DNA of 64,000 nucleotides from Haematobacter genomosp. 1 (GTDB lineage: Bacteria; Pseudomonadota; Alphaproteobacteria; Rhodobacterales; Rhodobacteraceae). The stretch's first letter is position 1, and each line of letters begins with the position of its first letter. A model generated the notes under the pieces. That model had not been told where the DNA came from and made no database searches. It saw nothing but the letters and a program-made list of their open reading frames with translations. A program made the position numbers and the translations under genes. The DNA lies in contig NZ_NIPW01000008.1 of NCBI RefSeq assembly GCF_002196855.1, positions 146,007 through 210,006 on the forward strand. The letters run 5' to 3'. Shown here in pieces: positions 1-8,275 of the stretch.

Positions 1-17
1 GGGGACCCTCCAGCCCC

Positions 18-626
18 ATGGATACGCTTCTCACCTTTCGGTCGACCACCGATAACGGCGCCAGCGTGACGCCGACCTACCTTACCACGACGCAGGCGGC
101 ACTGCGGCAGGATGAAGCCCGTACCGTCTTTGACCACGCGATCCTGCTGTGCAAGGAGCCGGGAGGCCACAAGTTCCGCTTCGAGCACCAGATAACACCG
201 GATCGCGCGCCCGACAGTGATCCATCGATGGGCAACAACACAACGGCCCATGATTTCGCCATCGAATGTCTGCCCAGTAACAAGCAGCCGCCTGTATTCG
301 AAACACCGGAAGGGCTGCTGCGGGGATTGCGGGAGGCAGGACTGGATACCAGCGTGGCGGAGAGCGATCTGCTTTCCTGGCTATCGACCCAGCCACCCTC
401 AACCGCCTATCCGGCGATCATCACGTCGATCATGCAAAACGGCTGGCACTTCCGCCAACCTGCCTACATCGACGTGATCGTGGGGAACTACGAACATACC
501 GCCGGTGTCACCTCTCCCCGCCTGACGGCGGATGTCGATACGGAGGTTTTGAAACGCGCGATCCTCGCCGCCTCCAATGAGCGGAACGGACAGACCATTG
601 AGGATTTCAACGCCTTGCTGCGATGA
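18..626 (+). CDS. Unrecognised 202-aa protein (possibly 5'-partial)
   Basis: I do not recognise this protein. It has no signal peptide, membrane segment or obvious catalytic motif. It is a soluble, mildly acidic polypeptide with a charged helical-looking C-terminus (residues ~170-202). The frame stays open from the ATG at 18 back to the window edge and no clear Shine-Dalgarno precedes that ATG, so the true start may lie outside the window. The stop codon (624-626) directly abuts the stop of the convergent SulP gene (627-629), with no bases between. Codon use looks like that of its neighbours, which supports it being a real gene. No function can be given. Confidence 0.5.
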   Translation: MDTLLTFRSTTDNGASVTPTYLTTTQAALRQDEARTVFDHAILLCKEPGGHKFRFEHQITPDRAPDSDPSMGNNTTAHDFAIECLPSNKQPPVFETPEGLLRGLREAGLDTSVAESDLLSWLSTQPPSTAYPAIITSIMQNGWHFRQPAYIDVIVGNYEHTAGVTSPRLTADVDTEVLKRAILAASNERNGQTIEDFNALLR

Positions 627-2039
627 CTAGCGGGGGGTGGGGATGGCCGTGTCGAGTCCCCGGATTGTCACGTCCAGCCCATGTTGTGCGAAACGGGCCT
701 TCACCTTATCCAGCGCTGAAAGAGCGCTGATATCCCAGAGGGTTGCATTGGTCAGGTCTATGACCACCGGCCCGTCGTGGTCGATCGGATCGAAGGCCTC
801 GGTGAAGGCGTCGGCAGAGGCAAAGAACACCTGTCCCGCGACGGTATAGACATCGCCGTTGCGGCGGACGCTTTGCATCCGCGCGACTTTGGCGGCAAAG
901 AAGACGCCGCTCATCAGCACGCCGACAAGAACGCCCAGCGACAGGTTGTGGCTCACCAGCGTCATCGCGACAGTCGCCAGCATCACCAGATTGGAGAGTG
1001 CCGGCGTTCCGCGGAGACGGCGCAGCGAGCCCCAGTCAAGCGTGTCGATGGAAACCATGATCATGATCGCCACGAGGGCGGCGACAGGCACCTGCCCGAC
1101 GATGTCCCCGAGTGCTACCATCAACAGGAGCAGAACACCCCCCGCCGCCATGGTTGAGAGCCGCCCCCGCCCGCCGTATTTCACGTTGGAGACGGTCTGA
1201 CCGATCATGCCGCAGCCGGCGATGCCGCCGAACAGGCTCGCCGCGACATTGGCCAGTCCGAGCCCGCGCGCCTCCATGTTCTTGTCTGAAGGCGTCCCGG
1301 TCTCATCGTCCACCACACCGGCGGTCATCAGACTTTCGAGCAGGCCCACCATGGCGATGGCAAGAGCGGGCAGAAAGATGATGTTGAGCAGGTCGAGACC
1401 CAGCGGAACGTCTGGCAGGGCGAAGGCCGGTAACCCTTCCGGCAGCCTGCCAAGGTCGGCCACACGGGGAATGTCTATGCCGAGCGCGGAACACAGCGCT
1501 GTCAGCGCCACGACGCAGATCAGCGGCGCGGGTATTGTGGTGGTCAAACGGGGCGCCAGATAGATGATCGCGAGACCGGCTGCAATCACCGCATATCCCG
1601 TCAACCCGGCGGCGAGGATATGCGGCAGTTGCGCTGCAAAGATCAGGATCGCCAGCGCGTTGACGAAACCTGTCCGCACCGACCGGGAGACATAGCGCAT
1701 GAGCGTCGCCAACCGCGCGAAGCCGAAGACGATCTGGAACATCCCCGCCAGCAGCCCTGCGGCGAAAAGATACTGGACCCCATGCTCCTGCACCAGCGGC
1801 GCCACCACCAGCGCAACGGATCCGGCCGCGGCCGAGATCATGGCGGGGCGTCCGCCGAAAATGGCGATCACGATGCTGATGACGAAGGAGGCATAAAGAC
1901 CCACCGCCGGATCGACCCCGGCGGTGAAGGAGAAGGCGATGACCTCCGGGATAAGGGCGAAGGTCGCCACCGACCCGGCAAGAATTTCTCGGACAGGGTT
2001 TTCCCGCCACTGACGCAGATAGTGTCGTGTGCTGTTCAT
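627..2039 (-). CDS. SulP-family anion permease with STAS domain
   Basis: This is a 470-aa inner-membrane transporter of the SLC26/SulP family, which moves sulfate, bicarbonate or dicarboxylates. The N-terminal ~370 residues form a run of hydrophobic helices with the family's early 'PEVIAFSFTAGVDPAVGLYA' signature. The C-terminal ~80 residues are a STAS domain ('VVIDLTNATLWDISAL'). I start it at the ATG at 2039 (MNSTRHYLRQW), because the extra 27 residues possible upstream are basic and not conserved-looking. It is somewhat short for the family but complete. It lies 206 bp downstream of the decarboxylase on the same strand and may share its transcript. The substrate cannot be told from sequence; bicarbonate or sulfate are the usual ones. 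Confidence 0.9.
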   Translation of the reverse strand: MNSTRHYLRQWRENPVREILAGSVATFALIPEVIAFSFTAGVDPAVGLYASFVISIVIAIFGGRPAMISAAAGSVALVVAPLVQEHGVQYLFAAGLLAGMFQIVFGFARLATLMRYVSRSVRTGFVNALAILIFAAQLPHILAAGLTGYAVIAAGLAIIYLAPRLTTTIPAPLICVVALTALCSALGIDIPRVADLGRLPEGLPAFALPDVPLGLDLLNIIFLPALAIAMVGLLESLMTAGVVDDETGTPSDKNMEARGLGLANVAASLFGGIAGCGMIGQTVSNVKYGGRGRLSTMAAGGVLLLLMVALGDIVGQVPVAALVAIMIMVSIDTLDWGSLRRLRGTPALSNLVMLATVAMTLVSHNLSLGVLVGVLMSGVFFAAKVARMQSVRRNGDVYTVAGQVFFASADAFTEAFDPIDHDGPVVIDLTNATLWDISALSALDKVKARFAQHGLDVTIRGLDTAIPTPR

Positions 2040-2245
2040 TTGATGGAAGCGGACGCGTTTTGAATGCGTTGTCCGGCGGATCGGCGGCCGGAATAGCCAC
2101 CCGGATTGAACCGGGTCCATGCGAATGCGGCGCTTGTAGCGGAGAAGGCGGTTGTTGCCAAGCTCCTCGTGCCGCTGATGGACGTTCTCGTGGGTGAGTG
2201 GCTCATGCGCGGCGGTTTCTCGCCGCGCCTGGCCGAAGTCATGCG

Positions 2246-4537
2246 TCAGACAGCAATGCAGTCGGCATAGAACTGGACATCGCCATTCTCGTCCTCCTCT
2301 TGCACAAGGCCGTGGATATCCGTTTCAAATCCGGGGCATTCCTTGGCGAATTCGCGGTTGAACTTCAGGTAATCCACGATCTGCCGATTGAACACCTCCC
2401 CGGGGATGACCAGCGGGATGCCGGGCGGGTAGGGGGTGACAAGGCTGGTGGTGATCCGCCCCTCAAGCTCGTTGATCGGGACGCGCTGGGTCGTGCGGCG
2501 GGCGATATGGGCAAACGCATCGCTCGGTTTCATAGCGGGGACAAGCTCGCTCAGATACATCGCGGTGGACAGGACGGCGACATCGTAGCGCGCGTAGAGT
2601 TCGTGGACATGCTGGCAGAGGTCGCGCAGACCCATGCGCTCGTACCGGGGATGCTTGGCACAGAACTCCGGCATGGTGCGCCACATCGGCTTGTTCTTGG
2701 CGTAGTCGTCCTTGAACTGCTGAAGCGCCGTCAAGAGGGTGTTCCAGCGGCCCTTGGTGATGCCGATAGTGAACAGCACGAAGAAGCTGTAGAGCCCGGT
2801 CTTTTCGACCACCACGCCATGTTCCGCCAGATATTTCGTCACGATCGACGCCGGAATGCCGGTGGCTTCGAACCGTCCGTCAAGGTTCAGCCCCGGCGTG
2901 ACGATCGTGGCCTTGATCGGATCGAGCATGTTGAAGCCGGGTGCCATGTCGCCGAACCCGTGCCAGGACTCCTCGCCGTCGGAGGGATGGACCCCGTCCG
3001 CGTCGGTCCGGCGGAGCACCCAGTCCTTTGCGCGGCCGATACCCTCCTCCTCCAGCTCCTCCGGGCCCCAGACCTGAAACCACCAGTCGTCGTCGCCGAA
3101 TTCGGCATCGACCTTTCGCATGGCGCGGCGGAAGTCCAGCGCTTCGGCGATGCTCTCCTCCACCAGCGCCGCACCCCCCGGCGGCTCCATCATGGCGGCG
3201 GCCACGTCGCAGCTCGCGATGATGCTGTACTGGGGGCTTGTGCTCGTGTGCATCAGATAGGCTTCGTTGAACAGGTGCCGGTCGAGCTTGGTATCCTGCG
3301 AATCCTGAACGAGCACGTGGCTCGCCTGACTGATGCCCGCCAGCAGCTTGTGGATGGATTGGGTGGCATAGGTCACAGAATGCCGCGCGCGGGGCCGCTT
3401 CCGCCCCATCGCGTGGAACTGTCCGTAGAAGGAATGGAAGGAGGCATGCGGAAGCCACGCTTCATCGAAGTGGAGGTTGTCCACGTAGCCATCCAGCATG
3501 CCCTTGATGACTTCGGTGTTGTAGAGCACGCCATCATAGGTGGATTGCGTCAGCGTCATGATCCGCGGTTTGACGGTTTCCGGGTCCACCCCTTCCAGCA
3601 GCGGGTTCGCGCGGATCTTTTCCTTGATGGACTCGATCTCGAATTCGCTGTGCGGGATGGGGCCGATGATGCCGAAGTTATTGCGCGTCGGCCGCAGGAA
3701 TACCGGCACAGCACCAGTCATGATGATGCTGTGCAGGATCGACTTGTGGCAGTTGCGATCCACCACCACCACGTCACCGGAGGCAACCGTGTGGTGCCAG
3801 ACCATCTTGTTGGAGGTGGACGTGCCGTTGGTCACGAAAAAACAGTGATCGGCGTTGAAGATGCGGGCGGCATTTCGCTCGGACGCACCGATCGCGCCGT
3901 TGTGGTCCAGAAGCTGCCCCAGCTCCTCCACAGCGTTGCAGACATCGGCCCGCAGCATGTTTTCGCCGTAGAACTGGTGATACATCTGGCCGATGGGGCT
4001 CTTCAGGAAAGCCACGCCTCCCGAATGCCCCGGGCAGTGCCAAGAGTAGGAACCGTCCTCCGCATAGTCGAGCAGCGCCTTGAAGAACGGCGGCTGGATG
4101 CTTTCCAGATAGCTCTTGGCCTCGCGGATGATGTGGCGGGCCACGAACTCCGGGGTATCCTCGAACATGTGGATGAAGCCGTGCAGCTCTCGCAGGATGT
4201 CGTTGGGCAGGTGGCGGCTGGTCTTGGTTTCGCCATAGACGTAGATCGGTACATCTTCGTTCTTGCGCCGCACCTCGCGGATGAAGCTGCGCAGATCCTC
4301 GATCACCGGGTCGTCGTCGGGACCGGGGCTGAACTCCTCATCGTCGATGGAGAGGACGAAGGCGCTGGCACGGGACTGCTGCTGGGCGAATTGCGAAAGA
4401 TCGCCATAGCTGGTCACGCCAAGAACGTCGAAGCCTTCGTTCTCGATGGCCTCCGCCATCGCGCGGATCCCCAGTCCCGAGGAGTTCTCGGACCGGAAAT
4501 CCTCATCGATGATGACGATGGGAAAGCGGAATTTCAT
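2246..4537 (-). CDS. Orn/Lys/Arg decarboxylase, PLP-dependent (fold type I)
   Basis: This 763-aa enzyme decarboxylates a basic amino acid to the polyamine or diamine and CO2. It carries an N-terminal wing/receiver-like domain (residues 1-~130), the PLP domain with the aspartate motif 'HFDEAW' (D358) and the Schiff-base lysine K397 in 'TQSIHKLLAGISQ', and the long C-terminal domain of inducible-type bacterial decarboxylases. 'HCPGHSGG' near residue 167 is also typical. The start is well set by GGAGGATGAC before the ATG. Length matches the family (700-760 aa). Choosing between arginine, lysine and ornithine as substrate needs a phylogeny. It stands alone between a 600-bp gap and SulP. A role in acid resistance or polyamine supply is inference. 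Confidence 0.93.
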   Translation of the reverse strand: MKFRFPIVIIDEDFRSENSSGLGIRAMAEAIENEGFDVLGVTSYGDLSQFAQQQSRASAFVLSIDDEEFSPGPDDDPVIEDLRSFIREVRRKNEDVPIYVYGETKTSRHLPNDILRELHGFIHMFEDTPEFVARHIIREAKSYLESIQPPFFKALLDYAEDGSYSWHCPGHSGGVAFLKSPIGQMYHQFYGENMLRADVCNAVEELGQLLDHNGAIGASERNAARIFNADHCFFVTNGTSTSNKMVWHHTVASGDVVVVDRNCHKSILHSIIMTGAVPVFLRPTRNNFGIIGPIPHSEFEIESIKEKIRANPLLEGVDPETVKPRIMTLTQSTYDGVLYNTEVIKGMLDGYVDNLHFDEAWLPHASFHSFYGQFHAMGRKRPRARHSVTYATQSIHKLLAGISQASHVLVQDSQDTKLDRHLFNEAYLMHTSTSPQYSIIASCDVAAAMMEPPGGAALVEESIAEALDFRRAMRKVDAEFGDDDWWFQVWGPEELEEEGIGRAKDWVLRRTDADGVHPSDGEESWHGFGDMAPGFNMLDPIKATIVTPGLNLDGRFEATGIPASIVTKYLAEHGVVVEKTGLYSFFVLFTIGITKGRWNTLLTALQQFKDDYAKNKPMWRTMPEFCAKHPRYERMGLRDLCQHVHELYARYDVAVLSTAMYLSELVPAMKPSDAFAHIARRTTQRVPINELEGRITTSLVTPYPPGIPLVIPGEVFNRQIVDYLKFNREFAKECPGFETDIHGLVQEEDENGDVQFYADCIAV

Positions 4538-5084
4538 GTCATCCTCCGGGGGAAGTGGCAGCGGTTACGCGACAGGTGCTTTTTGCACAGCCGCCGTCAA
4601 GGTCAACCCATGCACTGAACCTGTGGGAAGGCGGAACGGCCCAATGTCGGAATGGTGATCTCCAGTATGTCTAAGCCAACCCCCGGTGAACCGACGGTCC
4701 TTTGCGCGGCTGCACCGACAGATCATCCCGACTACCGGGCAAGATGCTGCAAGGGCAAACGGCGGGGTCGCTTCACCGAATATCCTATCAGCCACTTGCG
4801 CCTTCCGTGACAGACCGGTGAGAATGCGCTGATGCAGGTAGAAGAAATGCCCATGAATTCCGCCTATGTTTTGGCTATTCTGGCCTGCGGACGTGAAATA
4901 TTCATGAAGTTTCGTGTGTTATATAGGAAGTGAACGTGCCTCTGCATGGCAGCGAAAGCCTTCCGGTAAGATGCTCTCACGCATGACGATCGCGGTCGGA
5001 CAGCTTCCGTGGTCCACGAACCCACCGCGGCACCCTCATTGTCTCCGGGTGTCCGCATGGCATGCGGTTGGCGGGGAAGTTGGG
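4538..5084. other. Intergenic region upstream of decarboxylase and PRC-barrel gene
   Basis: No open frame here looks coding. The segment around 4905-4930 is AT-rich ('gtgttatataggaag') against a GC-rich background and may hold a promoter for either divergent gene. No repeat or RNA gene was seen. Confidence 0.5.
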
Positions 5085-5110
5085 GGAACACCGATGGCAT
5101 GGCAGACGTT
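5085..5110 (+). promoter_or_regulatory. Candidate EcfG-type general-stress promoter
   Basis: GGAAC at 5085-5089 is followed, after a 17-bp spacer, by CGTT at 5107-5110. This matches the EcfG (alphaproteobacterial general stress sigma) consensus GGAAC-N16/17-CGTT. It lies 30 bp upstream of the ATG of the PRC-barrel gene, leaving room for a start site near 5117 and the Shine-Dalgarno AGAGGACGATC. The motif match is seen; use by EcfG is inferred, and many Rhodobacterales lack EcfG. Confidence 0.45.
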
Positions 5111-5140
5111 TCAGCTGCATAGCCACGAAAGAGGACGATC

Positions 5141-5437
5141 ATGGACCATTCTGCACATACCCGACTCGCCCCCGCAGAAATCACCGACGCTGTGCTGTCG
5201 GGAGCCACGGTCTATGGGCCGGGCGATGAGAAGGTCGGGCACATAGATCATCTGCACGGGGCCGGATCGAATGCTCAGGTGATTATCGACGTCGGGGGTT
5301 TTCTGGGGATCGGCGCCAAGCCGGTTGCGCTCAACGTCGCCGATCTGGATATCATGCGTGACGAAAGCGGTGACGTGCATGCCGTCACGCGCTGGACAAA
5401 GGATGACTTGAAGTCGATGCCTGAGCATCACCACTAA
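5141..5437 (+). CDS. PRC-barrel / DUF2171-like small stress protein
   Basis: This 98-aa soluble protein is built around one PRC-barrel-like beta domain: 'GATVYGPGDEKVGHIDHLH' leads into 'VIIDVGGFLGIGAKPVALN', the typical hinge and strand pattern. Such proteins are common stand-alone stress-induced proteins in alphaproteobacteria; their biochemical role is unknown. The C-terminus ends in three histidines (HHH). The start is supported by AGAGGACGATC six bases ahead of the ATG. It is a single-gene unit, preceded by a candidate EcfG promoter and followed by a perfect 26-bp palindrome. The domain call rests on motif recognition; a stress role is inferred from promoter and family. Confidence 0.8.
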   Translation: MDHSAHTRLAPAEITDAVLSGATVYGPGDEKVGHIDHLHGAGSNAQVIIDVGGFLGIGAKPVALNVADLDIMRDESGDVHAVTRWTKDDLKSMPEHHH

Positions 5438-5446
5438 AATTGCTGT

Positions 5447-5472
5447 CGGTCGAAGGTTCGAACCTTCGACCG
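5447..5472. terminator. Perfect 26-bp palindrome between convergent genes
   Basis: Two 13-bp arms, CGGTCGAAGGTTC and GAACCTTCGACCG, meet with no loop, 10 bp after the PRC-barrel stop and 70 bp from the stop of the convergent aldehyde dehydrogenase. It has no T-tract. It could work as a bidirectional terminator hairpin or as a protein-binding site. Confidence 0.55.
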
Positions 5473-5542
5473 CTTCACCCCGGCCACGGACTTTCATGAG
5501 GCGAGCATTTTGCTTAGGGTTAGTAAGGCCCCAAGTCTGCAC

Positions 5543-7027
5543 CTATCTGAGCACAAACGGGTTTGCGACGCCTTCCGCCAGATTCAGCCAAACGCATTTG
5601 GTTTGCATGAATTCATAGATTGCATCTTGCCCATTCTCGCGACCGATACCGCTTTTCTTGAAGCCGCCGAACGGTGCCATGAAGCTGACCGCGCGATAGG
5701 TATTCACCCATACGGTTCCTGCCTTGATAGCATCCGCCATCCTTATCGCGCGACGCATATCGCGGGTCCATACTCCGGCGGCAAGTCCGTAGATGGTATC
5801 GTTGGCAATGCGGATCGCATCATCCTCATCCTCGAACGGGATGATGGACAGAACGGGTCCGAATACTTCTTCCTGTGCGATGCGCATGTCGTTCGTTACA
5901 TCGCCGAAGATCGTCGGCTCCACGAACCAGCCGTCTGAAAGCGTCTCGTCGCCCGGGATCCCGCCGCCGAGCAGGCAAGCGGCGCCTTCCTCCCGTGCGA
6001 TACGGATGTAGTCGAGAACCTTCTGACGTTGCGGGCGGGTGGTGATCGGCCCGACCTGCGTCGTGTTCTCCATCGGGTTGCCGAGCTTTGCTGTCGCCGC
6101 AAACTCCACCACACGGCGGGAGACCTCGGCATATACCGAGCGCTGAACCAGCAACCGCGATCCGGCGATGCAGGTCTGCCCGGACGCCGCGAAGATACCG
6201 GAGATTGCGCCCTTCACCGCGTCGTCGAGATTGGCGTCATCGAAGACGATGTTCGGCGATTTGCCACCAAGCTCAAGCGAGACATGTTTCAGCCCCTTCG
6301 CGGCGCCGGCATAGACCGCCGCTCCGGTCGCATCGCCGCCCGTGAAGGCGACCTTCTCGACCAGCGGATGTTCGACCAGCACAGAGCCGATCTCCTGCCC
6401 GTAACCGGTGACGGTATTGATGACCCCGTCTGGAAAACCCGCCTGCTTGGCCAGCCTGACAAATTCCAGCGTGGAAGCGGATGTGAACTCCGAGGGCTTG
6501 ATGACCACGGTATTTCCGGCAGCCAGCGCCGCCGCGAGCTTCCACGTCAGCAGCAGCAAGGGCGAGTTCCACGGCGTGATGCAGACGACGACGCCCAGCG
6601 GTTCGTGGCGTGTGTAGCTGAATATGTCCGGCTTGTCGGACGGGAGTACCCCGCCTTCTATCTTGTCGGCCAAGCCACCGAAATAGTGGTAATACTCCGG
6701 CAGATACCGAACCTGACCGGACATCTCGGCGTAGAGCTTCCCATTGTCCCGGGTTTCGATCTCCGCAAGGCGGTCGGTGTTCGCCTCGATCAGATCGGCA
6801 AACCGTCGCAAGAGCTTGCCCCGCGCGGTCGCCGTCATTCTGGACCATGGCCCGTTGAAGGCGGCATGGGCGGCCTCGATTGCGGCGCGGGCATCATCGG
6901 CGTCGCAATGTGGAACCTCGGCCCATGGCTTGCCGGTGAATGGATCCTCCGACACCAGCCAACGGCCTGTCCTGCTCGCCGTTTCCCGGCCGTTCACCGT
7001 ATTCGTAAAGCGTTCAAGGCCGCTCAT
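5543..7027 (-). CDS. NAD(P)-dependent aldehyde dehydrogenase
   Basis: This is a full-length (~494 aa) aldehyde dehydrogenase that oxidises an aldehyde to its carboxylate. All key residues are visible (numbered from the upstream ATG at 7033): N156 in 'TPWNSP', K179 in 'VIKPSE', the base E254 in 'LELGGKSPN' and the nucleophile C288 in 'SGQTCIAGSR'. I prefer the ATG at 7027 over that at 7033, because GAGGGGG then sits at a normal 8-base spacing. The gene is 15-21 bp behind the TPP decarboxylase beta subunit, so it most likely oxidises the aldehyde that enzyme releases. The exact substrate is unknown. A coupled decarboxylase/dehydrogenase pair with the CoA genes across the LysR is the working model. 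Confidence 0.92.
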   Translation of the reverse strand: MSGLERFTNTVNGRETASRTGRWLVSEDPFTGKPWAEVPHCDADDARAAIEAAHAAFNGPWSRMTATARGKLLRRFADLIEANTDRLAEIETRDNGKLYAEMSGQVRYLPEYYHYFGGLADKIEGGVLPSDKPDIFSYTRHEPLGVVVCITPWNSPLLLLTWKLAAALAAGNTVVIKPSEFTSASTLEFVRLAKQAGFPDGVINTVTGYGQEIGSVLVEHPLVEKVAFTGGDATGAAVYAGAAKGLKHVSLELGGKSPNIVFDDANLDDAVKGAISGIFAASGQTCIAGSRLLVQRSVYAEVSRRVVEFAATAKLGNPMENTTQVGPITTRPQRQKVLDYIRIAREEGAACLLGGGIPGDETLSDGWFVEPTIFGDVTNDMRIAQEEVFGPVLSIIPFEDEDDAIRIANDTIYGLAAGVWTRDMRRAIRMADAIKAGTVWVNTYRAVSFMAPFGGFKKSGIGRENGQDAIYEFMQTKCVWLNLAEGVANPFVLR

Positions 7028-7048
7028 ATCCATACCCCCTCACGTCCT

Positions 7049-7645
7049 TCAGATCGGCTGGTGGCCGAGCGCCATGCGGAAGCGGTTCTTGACATGGACG
7101 CCATCCCGCGGCGGCAGAACACGTGGCAGGTTCTCGGGCCTGATCTTCAGGGTGGCAAGGCGCAACCCGTCCCGCTTGTAGATGTCATCGCGGAGCGATT
7201 GCACGCCCGTCATATCGGTGATCCGCCCCGTGTGCGGAAAGCCGCATGCGGCCGCCACCTGATCAAGCTCGATACCGCGCCCCGCATGGCTCTCCTGCAT
7301 GCCGGTTTCGCCGAAGTGACCGTTGTCCAGAATGGCAAGGGTCAGGTTCTGCGGCCTGCGGAGGGCGATGGTGGCCAATGCGCCGAAGCCCATCAGGGAT
7401 TCACCGTCTCCCGTCAGAACGAGAACGGGCTTGTCGGTCTGGGTCGCGGCGATACCGAGGCCCACCATCGCTGCCGAGCCCATGGCGGCCCACAGATAGT
7501 AGTTGTTGTCGTGATCACCCGCCGCCATCACGTCATAGGAGGCAGACCCCAGTCCCGTGACCACCAGCAGATCCTTGCGGTCCGCCAGAAGGGCACGCAC
7601 GACCTCGCGGCGGTCAAGCGAGCCGCCTGCTTTCACTTCACCCAT
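7049..7645 (-). CDS. TPP-dependent 2-oxoacid decarboxylase, beta subunit (sulfopyruvate/phosphonopyruvate decarboxylase-like)
   Basis: This 198-aa protein is the pyrophosphate-binding half of a split thiamine-diphosphate decarboxylase, as in ComE or the C-terminal half of phosphonopyruvate decarboxylase. The TPP/Mg motif is visible: G79-D80-G81 in 'LTGDGESLMGFG', followed ~27 residues later by D107-N108 in 'AILDNGHFGETG'. It overlaps the alpha-subunit gene by 13 bp, so the two are translationally coupled and presumably form one complex. Relatives decarboxylate sulfopyruvate, phosphonopyruvate or similar C3 2-oxoacids. Here no sulfonate or phosphonate gene is nearby, while acyl-CoA genes are, so a different 2-oxoacid is likely. 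Confidence 0.88.
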   Translation of the reverse strand: MGEVKAGGSLDRREVVRALLADRKDLLVVTGLGSASYDVMAAGDHDNNYYLWAAMGSAAMVGLGIAATQTDKPVLVLTGDGESLMGFGALATIALRRPQNLTLAILDNGHFGETGMQESHAGRGIELDQVAAACGFPHTGRITDMTGVQSLRDDIYKRDGLRLATLKIRPENLPRVLPPRDGVHVKNRFRMALGHQPI

Positions 7646-8175
7646 TTCTTCTCTCCGATCAGGCGCTGACCCAGAAGGACGGCGGTTGCGCTATCTCCGT
7701 TGAAGGCCATGGTCGCCGCGCCATGGATCAGCGGTTCGACATCTTCCGGTCGGTCAGCCCGCCACACCATCACACCCATGGCGCGCAGCGTTTCCTCCGT
7801 CGCCTGACCCATCGGGTTTTGCCAGCCGTTGAATTCCGCCCAGTCGCCCCGCATCGTGATGACCATGAGCAGTGGAAACCGCGCGACCTGCTGCAAGGCC
7901 AAGGTGTTGATGCAGTTGCCGACACCGGAGCTTTGCATGAGCAGGGCGCCCCGCTCGCCGCCAAGCCACGCACCCGCGAGATAGCCGATGCCTTCTTCCT
8001 CCGTCGTCAGCACGACGGAATTCATCTCATTATCGGCCTCGGCATGCCGGATGGCCGCGGAATGTCCGGCATCCGGTACGTAGGCGACATGCTTCACGTC
8101 ATGGTTCTTGAGGACGCGATAGACATCCTCCTGCCAGTTCGGCTCAGCCGGAGCATCCGGCGCAGACCTGTCCAT
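7633..8175 (-). CDS. TPP-dependent 2-oxoacid decarboxylase, alpha subunit (ComD-like)
   Basis: This 180-aa protein is the PYR-domain half of the split TPP decarboxylase. 'LTTEEEGIGYLAG' (E60/E61) contains the glutamate that activates the TPP aminopyrimidine, and 'YVPDAGHSA' matches the N-terminal substrate region of sulfopyruvate decarboxylase alpha subunits. GGGAGTGG lies just ahead of the ATG. It is the first gene of the decarboxylase/aldehyde dehydrogenase unit, 100 bp downstream of the LysR stop. The AT-rich gap between them looks like its own promoter. Confidence 0.87.
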   Translation of the reverse strand: MDRSAPDAPAEPNWQEDVYRVLKNHDVKHVAYVPDAGHSAAIRHAEADNEMNSVVLTTEEEGIGYLAGAWLGGERGALLMQSSGVGNCINTLALQQVARFPLLMVITMRGDWAEFNGWQNPMGQATEETLRAMGVMVWRADRPEDVEPLIHGAATMAFNGDSATAVLLGQRLIGEKKWVK

Positions 8176-8218
8176 TGTTCCACTCCCTGCACTGTTCGGG
8201 AGAGCTTACCGTCGGGGG

Positions 8219-8253
8219 CATATAAAGAATAATGTTAGTATTTTCTTTGAGAT
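8219..8253. promoter_or_regulatory. AT-rich inverted repeat ahead of the TPP decarboxylase operon
   Basis: In an otherwise GC-rich region, AAAGAA (8224-8229) and TTCTTT (8243-8248) form an inverted repeat flanked by ATAT on both sides. This fits a LysR-type T-N11-A site or a promoter for the decarboxylase/aldehyde dehydrogenase genes. It is a candidate only. Confidence 0.35.
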
Positions 8254-8275
8254 ATAGCGGTAATAGATGGCTCGT

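Noticed and set aside
2198..4618. Very long open frame antisense to the Orn/Lys/Arg decarboxylase
   Set aside because: It mirrors the decarboxylase codons, has a histidine/arginine-rich composition typical of antisense frames in high-GC DNA, and no motifs.
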